In this document: positions 1 to 6,729 of the stretch, one piece after another | Layout: every line of letters starts with the position of its first letter | How positions within the stretch are numbered: the first letter of the stretch is position 1 | Virus record (IMG/VR): IMGVR_UViG_3300013372_002243 | Span: 1 to 24,016 of that record | Direction: 5' to 3' (one strand) | Length of the DNA stretch: 24,016 nt | DNA from: a virus | Translations under genes and position numbers: made by a program | Notes under the pieces: generated by a model | The model's input: the letters and a program-made list of their open reading frames with translations, nothing else | What the model was told of the DNA's origin: nothing | Database searches by the model: none

Positions 1-1
1 G

Positions 2-304
2 GGCGGGTGGGTCGAGTTCTGCGGGACTCCGGCCGGGGAAAAAACGGACACGTGGTTGAGGAAGAACTTCGAGACGACTTACAAGGCGTTGATGTCGTCG
101 GGTGTGGCGGCTGACGACGTGAGGCCGCTGAGGGGTCTCTGTGCGGTCGAGAACGGGGCGAGCGGGCACGACGGCCCGGCGGTCGTGCGGATCGCGTGCG
201 GGCTGCCAGAACACGTCAAGAGGATTGTGAACAGTGGGGAGTCCGGCGGGCGTTCTGCCGGATACTTGGGTGCGGACGCGAAACGGATCGGACGAATAGA
301 ATGA
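2..304 (+). CDS. Unrecognised phage protein, C-terminal part (5' end outside window)
   Basis: The reading frame is open from the first bases of the window and stops with TGA at 302-304, so only the last 100 residues or so are visible. A TTG at 56 could act as a start, but coding continues upstream of it (VEFCGTPAGEKTDTW), so a gene entering from the left is more likely. The visible part is hydrophilic and I do not recognise a family. The stop overlaps the ATG of the next gene at 301, which indicates translational coupling in one operon with the downstream small genes and the RusA-like resolvase. Confidence 0.6.
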   Translation, partial: GGWVEFCGTPAGEKTDTWLRKNFETTYKALMSSGVAADDVRPLRGLCAVENGASGHDGPAVVRIACGLPEHVKRIVNSGESGGRSAGYLGADAKRIGRIE

Positions 305-549
305 GTGACTTGGGTGCGGTGGACGGTGTCGAAGAACTGCTGGTCGCGAGGCGAGAAATCGCGACGCTCAAAGCCCGGCTTTCCGGTGTGTCGGTGGCGG
401 ACGATATGATCTGCCAAGCGGAGCAGGAAGCGGCCTACGCTCAGTCGGAGCTGGCGGACGCGGACGCGGTGCGGAAAGAGGCCAAGAAACGATTCGAGGC
501 GGCGATTGAGCATCTGAGGAAGCTGGTTCGGGATCGTGCGTCCGGATAG
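301..549 (+). CDS. Small coiled-coil protein of unknown function
   Basis: An 82-residue protein starts at the ATG that overlaps the previous stop (ATGA) and ends in TAG directly before the next ATG. From about residue 10 onward it is almost entirely charged and helical, with Leu/Ala heptad-like spacing (VEELLVARREIATLKARL, later EAKKRFEAAIEHLRKL), so a coiled coil is expected. There is no enzyme motif. Its place between replication/recombination genes suggests an accessory or scaffold role in DNA metabolism, but that is only context. Confidence 0.65.
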   Translation: MSDLGAVDGVEELLVARREIATLKARLSGVSVADDMICQAEQEAAYAQSELADADAVRKEAKKRFEAAIEHLRKLVRDRASG

Positions 550-1440
550 ATGGCTCTGCCGTTCGATGATGCTCCAGCTCCAGTGGTGGCGGTCAAGGCA
601 AGTCCGGCGGCGGGCGTGGAGTCGGAACCGGTGGCGGTCGCGGGAGAGGTCTCGCCAGATGACGCGGGGCCTGACGACGAGCTGACGACCGGTAAGCCGG
701 AGGAGATCCCGGCGGGTGTGCGGAGGATTGACGCGCGGCTGGGGTCGATCTCGATTCCGGGCGAGAAGGACGAGATGGTCGCGGTTCCGCCGGGAGTGGT
801 GGCGATTCTGGCGGCGGAGGGGCTGCATACGTGCCGGGACATCTGGCCCGCGTTGCGAGCCGGGAAACTCAAGATCAAGGGACTCGGTCCCGCGAAACTC
901 AAGCAGCTTGCCGACGTGGTGACGGCGTGGGTGGGTGACGACGGTGCGGCGTTAGTGGTCGCGGAATCGCAGGTCGCTGGCGAGCCTACGCATCTGTATT
1001 GTGAGGAGTGCCGCGAATGGTTCGGTCTCGACGTAGAAGAGTGCAAGACGTGCGGCGAGCCGGATCTTCATCGAGTCGGCTGCTACGGTGATCAGGCCGT
1101 AGATTCTGAGGGCGACATCGTGGCGGGCTGCGAGACGATTGAGATTGAGCCGGGCGAGTACCCGGCGTCCAGCGTGATCGTCGTCGATAAGCGGGGCGGG
1201 TGGCGGTCGGGCTGGATGGTCGCGGAAGACTCCGGAGGGGAGGCGGGGGAAATCGGGGCGTACCCGTCAATCCTGCGGCCGTCTTACGACACGCGGCCCA
1301 AGGCAATCGCGGCGGCTGTGGCGGACATGCGGGCTTACCTAGCGGCGAACGGAAGCGGCGACGTGCTGGGTGACTGGGATGCGGCAGTCATCGACAAAGT
1401 CGGGGCGGCGTGCGTCCCGAAGACAGTGCTACCGTTCTAG
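550..1440 (+). CDS. Hypothetical protein with helix-hairpin-helix-like segment and zinc ribbon
   Basis: A 296-residue protein starts at an ATG abutting the preceding TAG. Residues 1-60 are low-complexity and acidic. Residues about 82-127 resemble a helix-hairpin-helix of the RNA polymerase alpha-CTD kind, with the turn KIKGLGPAKLKQLADVV, a non-specific DNA-binding fold. Residues 151-168 hold a Cys-X2-Cys ... Cys-X2-Cys knuckle (CEEC, CKTC) typical of a zinc ribbon. The C-terminal 130 residues are unrecognised. The architecture suggests a DNA-binding accessory of phage replication or recombination, consistent with the resolvase gene immediately downstream. No catalytic motif is seen. Confidence 0.7.
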   Translation: MALPFDDAPAPVVAVKASPAAGVESEPVAVAGEVSPDDAGPDDELTTGKPEEIPAGVRRIDARLGSISIPGEKDEMVAVPPGVVAILAAEGLHTCRDIWPALRAGKLKIKGLGPAKLKQLADVVTAWVGDDGAALVVAESQVAGEPTHLYCEECREWFGLDVEECKTCGEPDLHRVGCYGDQAVDSEGDIVAGCETIEIEPGEYPASSVIVVDKRGGWRSGWMVAEDSGGEAGEIGAYPSILRPSYDTRPKAIAAAVADMRAYLAANGSGDVLGDWDAAVIDKVGAACVPKTVLPF

Positions 1441-1455
1441 GTGAGGGGGCCTCGG

Positions 1456-1935
1456 ATGCTGCGAGTATGGTTGACGATGGACGTCTCCGGGAAGCCGGAG
1501 CCAGCGGGATCGAAGAACGCCTTCGTCCCGCTGAACCGGAAGACGCGGGAACCGTTTCGAAGGCCGAACGGCGGCGTGGTCGTGAGCGTGATCGACAACA
1601 ATCCGAAGGCCAAGGGATGGAAGGCGGCGGTCGCGGACGCGGCGACTGCTGCGATGGCCGGGCGTGAGCCGACAAGTGGGGCGGTGTCGGTGGTCTTGAC
1701 GTTCCGGGTGGCTCGGCCGAAGGGGCACTTTGGGACCGGGAAAAACGAAGAGGTTCTCAAGGGATCGGCTCCGAAGTGGCCGGTGTCGAAGCCGGACGTC
1801 CTGAAACTCGCTAGGGCGGTCGAGGACGCGATGTCGGGGATCGTCTACGTGGACGATTCGCAGATCGTCGTGGAGACGCTGCGGAAGGAATACGGGGAGC
1901 CGGGCGTCTACGTCGCGGTTCATCGGCTTGCGTGA
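1456..1935 (+). CDS. rusA: RusA-family Holliday junction resolvase
   Basis: RusA-type enzymes are small dimeric, metal-dependent endonucleases that cut four-way DNA junctions during phage recombination and packaging. The family signature is clear: KPDVLKLARAVEDAMSGIVY followed by DDSQI corresponds to the canonical KPD..N..K...DAL.G..Y.DDSQV, including the acidic residues that bind Mg2+. An Asn/Lys-type substitution is visible (DVLKL instead of DNLLK). I place the start at ATG 1456, because GAGGGGG lies 6 nt upstream. A GTG at 1441 directly after the previous stop would add five residues. About 160 residues is normal for the family. Confidence 0.88.
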   Translation: MLRVWLTMDVSGKPEPAGSKNAFVPLNRKTREPFRRPNGGVVVSVIDNNPKAKGWKAAVADAATAAMAGREPTSGAVSVVLTFRVARPKGHFGTGKNEEVLKGSAPKWPVSKPDVLKLARAVEDAMSGIVYVDDSQIVVETLRKEYGEPGVYVAVHRLA

Positions 1936-1974
1936 CGGTGAGGAGGCGGGGTAAGGTGTGGCACGGAGGCCGAG

Positions 1975-2229
1975 ATGCTTGGGCAACGCGAACGAATTTA
2001 CGACGTCTACCTATCGACCTACACTGGCCCGGAGGTCCGTCGGGTGATCGCGACTTCGGAGGCCCTTGGCGTCCGTGCGGCCGAAGCGATGGTAGAAGGA
2101 AGCCGGGCACTGCATTACACGGTGCAAGTGGACATCGTCGGCAACTGCCGCAAATGCTCCCAGCTTGTCGAAGCGACAGAACTGTACCGGGAAATCGGGA
2201 CGGGCGTCCTCTGCCGAGAGTGTAAGTAG
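1975..2229 (+). CDS. Small zinc-ribbon protein
   Basis: This 84-residue protein has an N-terminal half with a short beta/alpha pattern (RIYDVYLSTYTGPEVRRVIA) and a C-terminal Cys-X2-Cys (CRKC) ... Cys-X2-Cys (CREC) pair that would bind one zinc, with the last Cys at the extreme C-terminus. Such proteins are frequent in phage early regions and often mediate nucleic-acid or protein contacts; the partner is unknown. Its TAG overlaps the following GTG start by one base. Another reading frame from 1932 covers the same stretch but is rich in Arg/Gly/Pro and looks like a shadow. Confidence 0.65.
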   Translation: MLGQRERIYDVYLSTYTGPEVRRVIATSEALGVRAAEAMVEGSRALHYTVQVDIVGNCRKCSQLVEATELYREIGTGVLCRECK

Positions 2230-2498
2230 TGTCAGATCCGATCACAGTCCGGCGGCTTCACAGGGCTCTCAAGGTCGCGAAGGTCGTTCCCGGCGTGGTT
2301 CTGTTCGACCTGCGAGGCGGACCGTTCGACGGCTGCCCGATGCCTTGCCGAGTCGATTACGCGGCTCGGCTGGTGCTGTCTGGGTACGATCTGTTCCTTC
2401 CGGTGGACGAAGCGGAGCAGACGTTCGCGTGCTACCTCGCCACGAAGCCGGAGGGCGACTGGATCGGCGTCTTCGCGGGCTACGGCCGTCGCGAATAA
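2229..2498 (+). CDS. Hypothetical protein, 89 aa
   Basis: It starts at GTG 2229, overlapping the preceding TAG by one base, and ends in TAA. The sequence is compact and mixed alpha/beta (VVPGVVLFDLRGGPFDGCPMPC, later AEQTFACYLATKPEGDWIGVF) and looks like a folded cytoplasmic domain, with no membrane segment and no catalytic motif I recognise. It sits between the zinc-ribbon protein and the SMC-like ATPase in the same run of co-directional genes. Confidence 0.6.
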   Translation: MSDPITVRRLHRALKVAKVVPGVVLFDLRGGPFDGCPMPCRVDYAARLVLSGYDLFLPVDEAEQTFACYLATKPEGDWIGVFAGYGRRE

Positions 2499-2594
2499 TT
2501 CGGGCGGGTTCCGTGATCCGTTTTGCTCCGCCGTCGTTGTGTTGTCGGATCGGTCGTAGACCGTGAAGAAACACGAAACGGAAGGGGTGCGGCG

Positions 2595-4145
2595 ATGGCG
2601 AAGATGAAAACGGCCAAGGCGGCGGTGGAGCCTGTCGAGTTGGAAGAGTTCGCGATTGAGATCGAAAATATCGGCCCGGTCGAGCGGGCTTCGATTCCGC
2701 TGCGACCCGGACACGTCACAGTGCTGACGGGGTCCAACGGGGCGGGCAAGTCGGAGACGCTGGCGGCTGTCACGGCGTTGGCCGTCGGCGGCACGTCGCT
2801 GGAGGCCCGTGACGGCACTGAGGGCGGGTCTGTCTCCGGGTTGGGGATTACGATCAAGGTCGGACGCAAGGGGCAAAACCGGCGGACTGGAGAGCTGGAG
2901 GTGCTGGCGGTGGAGGACGGGTTCGACTTGTCCAAGTTCGTCGATCCCGGCCTGAAAGACCCGGTGGCGGCGGACAAGCAACGGATCAAGACGCTGGCGA
3001 CGCTGCTCGGCGTCAAGGTGACGGTCGAGGCCGTGAAGGGCTTGATCGGCTCGGGTGATCTTTACGAACAGAACGTGACGGACAAGACGGCGAAGCTGGC
3101 GGCGGTGTCGGCGGTGTCGGCGGTGGACTTCGTGGACGGCGTCAAACGTGACTTGGAGTTCGGGGCACGCGAGATCGAAACGGAGGCGGCACGGGCGGAA
3201 CAGGACGCGGTGACGCTCGAAGGGACGCTGGCCGGGGTCGATCTGACGGCGGAGAGCGACGGCGACGTTCTGACAAAGCGGTGGACGGAGGCGGCTCAAA
3301 ACTCCGCTCGGCTCCGGGAACAGGGGCGGCTGGCGGTCGAGGCGGCACGGATCGCGGAGGATGCTCGGGCCGTGGTAGAGTCCGGTGAGGTCGTGACAGT
3401 GGAACAACGACAGAATGCGTTCGAGGAATATCATGCAAAGTGGAGCGAGGCCCGGATCCGGCTGATAGCGGCGGAAAAAGCGCAGGATGAAGCCTTGGCT
3501 ACGGAGCGAGGGTGTCGTCGCGACTTGGAGGAGTTGGAGCGACTTCTCAAGGACGCGAATGTGCGGCGGGAGCGATTGGACGCGGCAAAGGCCAAACTGG
3601 TCCCGTCGGTCGTTCCTCCGACTGAGGCGGAACTGGACGCGGCCTCGGTGGCGGAGATCGCGGCGGAAACGGCGGTGATCGCGGGAGCCAAGATTCGGGA
3701 CGGCAAAGCGACGATGGAACGGGCGACGAGGGCGAGGATCAAGGCGTCGTCGCTGGGTTGCGACGCGGTCGTGATCCGGGACGCGGCGGCGAAGGTGGTC
3801 TGGCTGCTGGCGGGGCCGATCAACGCGGTCGGGTGCGGAGTGCAAATCACGAACGATGGGCGGCTGGTCGTGCAAGGGCATCGACGCGGGCAATGCTTCA
3901 TGTCGGACTTGAGTCCGGGCGAGCGATGGTCGATTTGCATGAAGTTGGCGGCATCGGTGTTCAAGTCGGCTGGAGTCCCCGCTTTGCTGGCTGTGCCACA
4001 AGAAGCGTTCGAATCGCTTGATTCATGGAACAGAAAGATATTCCATGACGCGGTGGCTGAGTCCGGGATGATGGTTGTCACGGCGTTGGCGAGTCAGGAC
4101 TTGGAGTCCGCGTATTGTCCAGTCGCCGCAACGGTGTTAGAATGA
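2595..4145 (+). CDS. SMC/RecN-like ABC-class ATPase
   Basis: A 516-residue protein with the head-coil-head organisation of SMC, RecN and RecF-like DNA-repair ATPases. Walker A is GSNGAGKS (residues 46-53). A long charged helical middle (about 170-350, with LRREL/RLLKDA-type heptads) fits a coiled coil. Near the C-terminus an ABC signature LSPGER (439-444) is followed by LLAVPQEAFESLD, which occupies the Walker B/D-loop position. There the usual Asp-Glu reads Gln-Glu, so the Mg2+-coordinating Asp appears replaced while the catalytic Glu is kept. Start: ATG 2595 with GGAAGGGG 7 nt upstream; a TTG at 2523 is less likely. A role in phage recombination, together with the RusA-like resolvase, is inferred. 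Confidence 0.82.
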   Translation: MAKMKTAKAAVEPVELEEFAIEIENIGPVERASIPLRPGHVTVLTGSNGAGKSETLAAVTALAVGGTSLEARDGTEGGSVSGLGITIKVGRKGQNRRTGELEVLAVEDGFDLSKFVDPGLKDPVAADKQRIKTLATLLGVKVTVEAVKGLIGSGDLYEQNVTDKTAKLAAVSAVSAVDFVDGVKRDLEFGAREIETEAARAEQDAVTLEGTLAGVDLTAESDGDVLTKRWTEAAQNSARLREQGRLAVEAARIAEDARAVVESGEVVTVEQRQNAFEEYHAKWSEARIRLIAAEKAQDEALATERGCRRDLEELERLLKDANVRRERLDAAKAKLVPSVVPPTEAELDAASVAEIAAETAVIAGAKIRDGKATMERATRARIKASSLGCDAVVIRDAAAKVVWLLAGPINAVGCGVQITNDGRLVVQGHRRGQCFMSDLSPGERWSICMKLAASVFKSAGVPALLAVPQEAFESLDSWNRKIFHDAVAESGMMVVTALASQDLESAYCPVAATVLE

Positions 4146-4153
4146 CGTCGCTT

Positions 4154-4243
4154 GCCCCAACCATTCAAGCACACAAAACATCGACCGCAAGGTCGTCTGA
4201 GCCGTCGAACGCCACCTCTTGGTTGGGGCAGGGCGTTCGACGG
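4154..4243 (+). ncRNA. Pseudoknot-capable leader / terminator-like structure before HNH gene
   Basis: The 119-nt gap between the ATPase stop and the HNH start holds three perfect inverted repeats. Stem A pairs GCCCCAACCA (4154-4163) with TGGTTGGGGC (4220-4229). A small hairpin pairs CGACC (4182-4186) with GGTCG (4191-4195) around GCAA. Stem B pairs CCGTCGAACGCC (4202-4213) with GGCGTTCGACGG (4232-4243). The 3' arm of A lies inside the loop of B, so both stems together give a pseudoknot. Stem B is followed by TCTCTTT, so on its own it resembles an intrinsic terminator. This could be an attenuator or a structured RNA linked to the homing gene; the function is inferred. Confidence 0.5.
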
Positions 4244-4264
4244 TCTCTTTGTGGAGTCGCTGAC

Positions 4265-4801
4265 ATGGCACGACTGAGCGTTGAGGAACGGTTCGTGAGC
4301 CGGGTTGTCAAGTCTGACGGATGCTGGTTGTGGAGCGGTCGAAAGGGGACTCACGGCTACGGAGTGTTCCGGATCAAGTGGACGGACTCCGGGGTTCTGT
4401 CTCATCGTCACGCTTACGAGGTCGCCAACGGACCGATCCCGGACGGGCTCTGCGTCTGCCATCGCTGCGACGTTCCTCTGTGCGTCAATCCGTCTCATCT
4501 GTTTCTCGGGACGTCGGCGGAAAACAACGCTGATCGAGTCGCCAAGGGCCGGTGTGCGTGGGGTGATCGTAACGCGGCACGTAAGCATCCAGAGTCGATT
4601 TGCCGTGGTGAAAAGGTCGGTAGTGCGGTGTTGACGAATGCGATTGTCTATGAGATCCGGAAAAGGTTCGCCTCCGGCGAGACGAAACGGGAACTGAGTC
4701 AGAGTATGGGGATTCCGTACTCAACTGTTCGCAACGTGGCCGACGGGAAGACTTGGAAACATCTACGTGCCGGTGACGGCGACAGTGCTTTGATCGAATG
4801 A
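4265..4801 (+). CDS. HNH homing endonuclease (HNH_3 type) with C-terminal HTH
   Basis: A 178-residue free-standing phage HNH nuclease. The beta-beta-alpha-metal core is visible: SHRHAYE (His47/His49), then CVCHRCDVPLCVNPSHLFLGT with Cys65, Cys68, Cys73, Asn75 and His78, followed by the typical SAENNADRVAKGR helix. Residues about 125-170 (IRKRFASGETKRELSQSMG, then TVRNVADGKTWKHL) form a helix-turn-helix, presumably for target recognition. The start at ATG 4265 has GGAG 8 nt upstream. The frame extends back to an ATG at 4142, but that stretch codes through the structured leader and adds no domain sequence. Such genes invade intergenic sites and spread by cutting unoccupied alleles. Confidence 0.88.
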   Translation: MARLSVEERFVSRVVKSDGCWLWSGRKGTHGYGVFRIKWTDSGVLSHRHAYEVANGPIPDGLCVCHRCDVPLCVNPSHLFLGTSAENNADRVAKGRCAWGDRNAARKHPESICRGEKVGSAVLTNAIVYEIRKRFASGETKRELSQSMGIPYSTVRNVADGKTWKHLRAGDGDSALIE

Positions 4802-4859
4802 AGTCCGGGGCCTCGCGGTGGGGCCTCGGTCGTGCGGTGAAATCTGAAAGGGTGCAAAC

Positions 4860-5162
4860 ATGGCGGTCAAAAGGTCGATGGTTGAGTTGATGCGGGCGTT
4901 GGTGGACGCGGCGAGGGTGGACGCGGTCACGGAGTCGCTGCTGGCGGAGTGCGAGTCGCGGCTCCGGGCACAGAAGAAACAGGTCACGAAGGCCGCGAAG
5001 GCGTCGGCGAGGTCCGGGAACTCCGGACGGCCGGGGATGCCGGAGGAGATGCGGCAGGCGATCTTGGCGCATCCGGGGGACAACTACCAAACGGCGGACG
5101 CCTTCGGGGTCCACTACGAAACGGTCCGAAGACTGAGGAAGGCCGTCCGTGACGAAACGTGA
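4860..5162 (+). CDS. Small basic HTH-like protein
   Basis: A 100-residue protein whose N-terminal half is helical and charged (VDAVTESLLAECESRLRAQKK). A basic Ala/Lys linker follows, then a C-terminal segment EEMRQAILAHPGDNYQTADA plus FGVHYETVRRLRKAV that reads as a helix-turn-helix with the recognition helix at YETVRRLRKA. A regulator or DNA-binding accessory is likely. The start at ATG 4860 is preceded by GAAAGGGTG, the ribosome-binding sequence used repeatedly in this region. Its 3' end overlaps the putative 57-aa gene starting at 5149. Confidence 0.65.
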   Translation: MAVKRSMVELMRALVDAARVDAVTESLLAECESRLRAQKKQVTKAAKASARSGNSGRPGMPEEMRQAILAHPGDNYQTADAFGVHYETVRRLRKAVRDET

Positions 5163-5322
5163 ATACTTTAACCGGCTGATGTTGGAGCCGGTCTGGTGGC
5201 TCCAAGGGAACGCGGAACGGCCGTCTGTCGGGATGACGAGGGTTCACGTCTTGTTGTCCCGGCTGGCGGTGCGGAAAAAACTATTTCCACAAATCCGAAA
5301 AAACGCTGGCGAATTGCGTTGA
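5149..5322 (+). CDS. Putative 57-aa protein
   Basis: A short frame starts at GTG 5149, overlapping the previous gene by 14 nt, with a good ribosome-binding site (GAGGAAGG, 6 nt spacer), and ends at TGA 5320-5322. The product begins MTKREYFNRLMLEPVWWLQG and has a basic, Leu-rich second half (VHVLLSRLAVRKKLFPQIRK). No family is recognised. The last third runs through the conserved upstream element of the following promoter, and the stop lies inside its -35 hexamer, so the gene may be marginal. The good Shine-Dalgarno is the main support. Confidence 0.45.
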   Translation: MTKREYFNRLMLEPVWWLQGNAERPSVGMTRVHVLLSRLAVRKKLFPQIRKNAGELR

Positions 5323-5396
5323 CAATCGGACGCGGGGAGACGATACTTCCTCCCGACGCGGTCAACGTGACTGCGGCCCCTGAAACGGACGACGAC
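5291..5396 (+). promoter_or_regulatory. Repeated promoter cassette, copy A
   Basis: A GATTCC-like box (AAATCCGAAAAAACGC, 5291-5306) lies 28 nt upstream of -35 TTGACA (5319-5324), then a 17-nt spacer and -10 GATACT (5342-5347). Downstream lie the conserved transcribed motif CGACGCGGTCAACGTGACTG (from 5354) and the leader box ACGGACGACGAC (5385-5396), just before the gene at 5410. The same arrangement recurs three more times between 7.6 and 10.8 kb. By its hexamers this is a sigma-70-type promoter; the flanking boxes are candidate activator or operator sites. Confidence 0.75.
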
Positions 5397-5409
5397 TTGG
5401 GAGACGATC

Positions 5410-5703
5410 ATGGCAACGACTGAAATCTACGGTGTCGCGGTGGTGGTGGGTGCTGGCTCGGTGATCGAGCCGGACGGATGGCAGATCTCGCAACGGCTCG
5501 AAGAATCGAGCTGGGACGCTGCCGAGTTCCGGATCCCAACGGGGCACGCCTTCGGGGTCACGAGTCTGGCCGTCAACGTGACTGTCACGGGCCGGACATG
5601 GGTGAGCCGATGCGGCGACTTGTGGACGCGGGTTAAGATCGAGTTCGTCGGAGACGGCGAACCTTCGGTGATGCACAAGGGCTGGATGCTCAAAACGGTG
5701 TGA
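5410..5703 (+). CDS. Hypothetical protein, 97 aa, behind promoter copy A
   Basis: It starts at ATG 5410, directly downstream of a complete promoter cassette and the repeated leader box. The product has a beta-rich look (EIYGVAVVVGAGSVIE, then SLAVNVTVTGRTWVSR and VKIEFVGDGEPSVMHKGWML), suggesting a small soluble beta-barrel or OB-like fold. I recognise no family or catalytic motif. A strong GC hairpin follows 13 nt after the stop, so it may be expressed as a short single-gene transcript. Early expression is inferred from the promoter. Confidence 0.62.
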   Translation: MATTEIYGVAVVVGAGSVIEPDGWQISQRLEESSWDAAEFRIPTGHAFGVTSLAVNVTVTGRTWVSRCGDLWTRVKIEFVGDGEPSVMHKGWMLKTV

Positions 5704-5716
5704 CGCTGGCGACAAT

Positions 5717-5741
5717 GCCCGGCCGGATGTTCCGGCCGGGC
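5717..5741 (+). terminator. Perfect 11-bp GC hairpin (terminator-like, no U-tract)
   Basis: GCCCGGCCGGA (5717-5727) pairs perfectly with TCCGGCCGGGC (5731-5741) across a 3-nt TGT loop, 13 nt after the stop of the preceding gene. The following bases are CCTTCAACGG, so there is no proper U-tract. It could be a weak terminator, a stability element or a processing site. The repeated leader box (5748-5760) begins 6 nt later. Confidence 0.55.
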
Positions 5742-5747
5742 CCTTCA

Positions 5748-5760
5748 ACGGACGACGAAC
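5748..5760 (+). repeat. Leader box ACGGACGACGAAC (family of about eight copies)
   Basis: ACGGACGACGAAC sits between the hairpin and the ribosome-binding site of the gene at 5776. Close copies lie at 5385, 7713, 7970 (ACGGATGACGAA), 8215, 10148, 10381 (an expanded form) and 10739, always a short distance before a start codon and often running into GAAAGGG. The shared position suggests a translational leader or processing element rather than coding sequence. Confidence 0.6.
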
Positions 5761-5775
5761 TGAAAGGGTGAGACG

Positions 5776-5985
5776 ATGAACGACGCAACACTTGAGGGCT
5801 TCCGACAGATCGCGGCGACGATGGCGGGAGAGCCGACGACATGGCAGTGGATCGGCCAGTTCGCTTCACAGAGGATGTTCGGGATCACGGAGAAGCGGGC
5901 GAAGGAATACGCGGCCCGACACGGCGGGGAGGCCCGCGACATGCAAACGTCGGAGCATGCGGGATTCGACAACGGCGGCGAGTGA
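5776..5985 (+). CDS. Hypothetical protein, 69 aa
   Basis: A small hydrophilic protein, MNDATLEGFRQIAATM onward, with a central KRAKEYAARHGGEARDM helix. The start at ATG 5776 has GAAAGGGTG 7 nt upstream, immediately after a leader box. The residues TTWQWIGQFASQRMFGI in the middle look like an amphipathic helix rich in aromatics. No family is recognised. It begins a run of closely spaced small genes extending to 7.6 kb. Confidence 0.6.
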   Translation: MNDATLEGFRQIAATMAGEPTTWQWIGQFASQRMFGITEKRAKEYAARHGGEARDMQTSEHAGFDNGGE

Positions 5986-6025
5986 AACCGGCGGCAGTGG
6001 TGGAAACCTACGGGGAGGTGAAACA

Positions 6026-6250
6026 ATGAGTGAACAAGCCGCTTCGGCTCCAGTCCTATGGTCGGACACCGACTACCGCGACGCGATGATGTGCGCCTTT
6101 GATGAGGCAGCGGATGGCGTCGAGCAATGGGAGTTTGGTGGATCGGATAGCGATGAAGAGGCTTCGCTACACAAACTCGCGGGAGCCGACGTGGCGAAAC
6201 GAATCCGCAGAATGGCCGATAGGTATTTAGCGAAACACGGGAGAGACTAA
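6026..6250 (+). CDS. Small acidic hypothetical protein, 74 aa
   Basis: ATG 6026 is preceded by a canonical GGAGGTG ribosome-binding site. The product is strongly acidic in its middle (FDEAADGVEQWEFGGSDSDE), with a basic C-terminal helix (VAKRIRRMADRYLAKHGRD). Acidic small phage proteins are often DNA mimics or inhibitors of host enzymes, but nothing here proves that. Its TAA abuts the next ATG, so the two are probably co-translated. Confidence 0.62.
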   Translation: MSEQAASAPVLWSDTDYRDAMMCAFDEAADGVEQWEFGGSDSDEEASLHKLAGADVAKRIRRMADRYLAKHGRD

Positions 6251-6481
6251 ATGGCACACTGTGAAGCGTGTGGAGCGGAGAAGAGCTTTGGGACGCCGCT
6301 GGACGGCGTGCGGTACGCTTGCGGGGCATACAGAATCGGGAAGTCTGGGCTGGTCCGGTCCCGTGGCTGTCTCGAAAACGAGGTCACGGAGCTGCGGGAG
6401 TTCAAGAGGTTGGTTGTGTTGGCGAACAAGCTGCCGACGACGGCCGAAACGAGTATTGCAATCAGGAGGCTGTTTCGATGA
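6251..6481 (+). CDS. Small Cys-containing (putative zinc-binding) protein, 76 aa
   Basis: It starts at the ATG directly after the previous TAA. The N-terminus carries CEAC (residues 4-7), followed by an isolated Cys in YACGAY and another in SRGC, which could together bind one metal ion. The second half is helical (ENEVTELREFKRLVVLANKL). The pattern of a short Cys-rich head plus a helical tail recalls small phage proteins that list patient-like 'C..C' knuckles in front of a coiled coil, but no function can be assigned. Its TGA overlaps the following ATG. Confidence 0.58.
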   Translation: MAHCEACGAEKSFGTPLDGVRYACGAYRIGKSGLVRSRGCLENEVTELREFKRLVVLANKLPTTAETSIAIRRLFR

Positions 6482-6729
6482 ACAGGAAGGAGTTGGACGC
6501 GATGCCGATAGCGTTGCGGATTCTGGCGGATCAGATAACGGCCCCGGACGACGTGCTGGAGGTGTGCTTGCGTGACGCCGCGAGCATGATCGAAGAACTG
6601 AGAAGGGTCGTGGCGGACGCGGTGCGGAGGCCGATGGGAGTCGTGCCGGACTCGGCAGGGTGGCTTACGTCGGACGAAATGGACGAGGCCGAACGTCGAA
6701 GGACGGCGAAACAGAAAGGCGGAGCGTGA
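6478..6729 (+). CDS. Hypothetical helical protein, 83 aa
   Basis: It starts at ATG 6478, overlapping the previous stop (ATGA), and stops at TGA 6727-6729, which overlaps the next ATG. The product (MNRKELDAMPIALRILADQI onward) is helical with many acidic and basic residues, including DAASMIEELRRVVADAVRR and an ending rich in Lys/Arg. It has no recognised family. The tight couplings on both sides argue for one translational unit with its neighbours. Confidence 0.6.
   Translation: MNRKELDAMPIALRILADQITAPDDVLEVCLRDAASMIEELRRVVADAVRRPMGVVPDSAGWLTSDEMDEAERRRTAKQKGGA

Noticed and set aside
2232-4001. 589-codon open frame on the minus strand opposite the SMC-like ATPase
   Set aside because: The translation is an Arg/His/Leu/Gln-rich shadow with no domain, opposite a gene with clear Walker and signature motifs. 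Such frames are common in high-GC sequence.
4142-4264. Longer N-terminus of the HNH protein starting at ATG 4142
   Set aside because: The added 41 codons lie in the inverted-repeat leader, give low-complexity residues, and ATG 4265 has a good Shine-Dalgarno and begins right at the domain.
5196-5423. 75-codon plus-strand frame across promoter copy A
   Set aside because: It reads through the promoter hexamers, the conserved downstream motif and the leader box, has no ribosome-binding site, and overlaps the better-supported gene at 5410.
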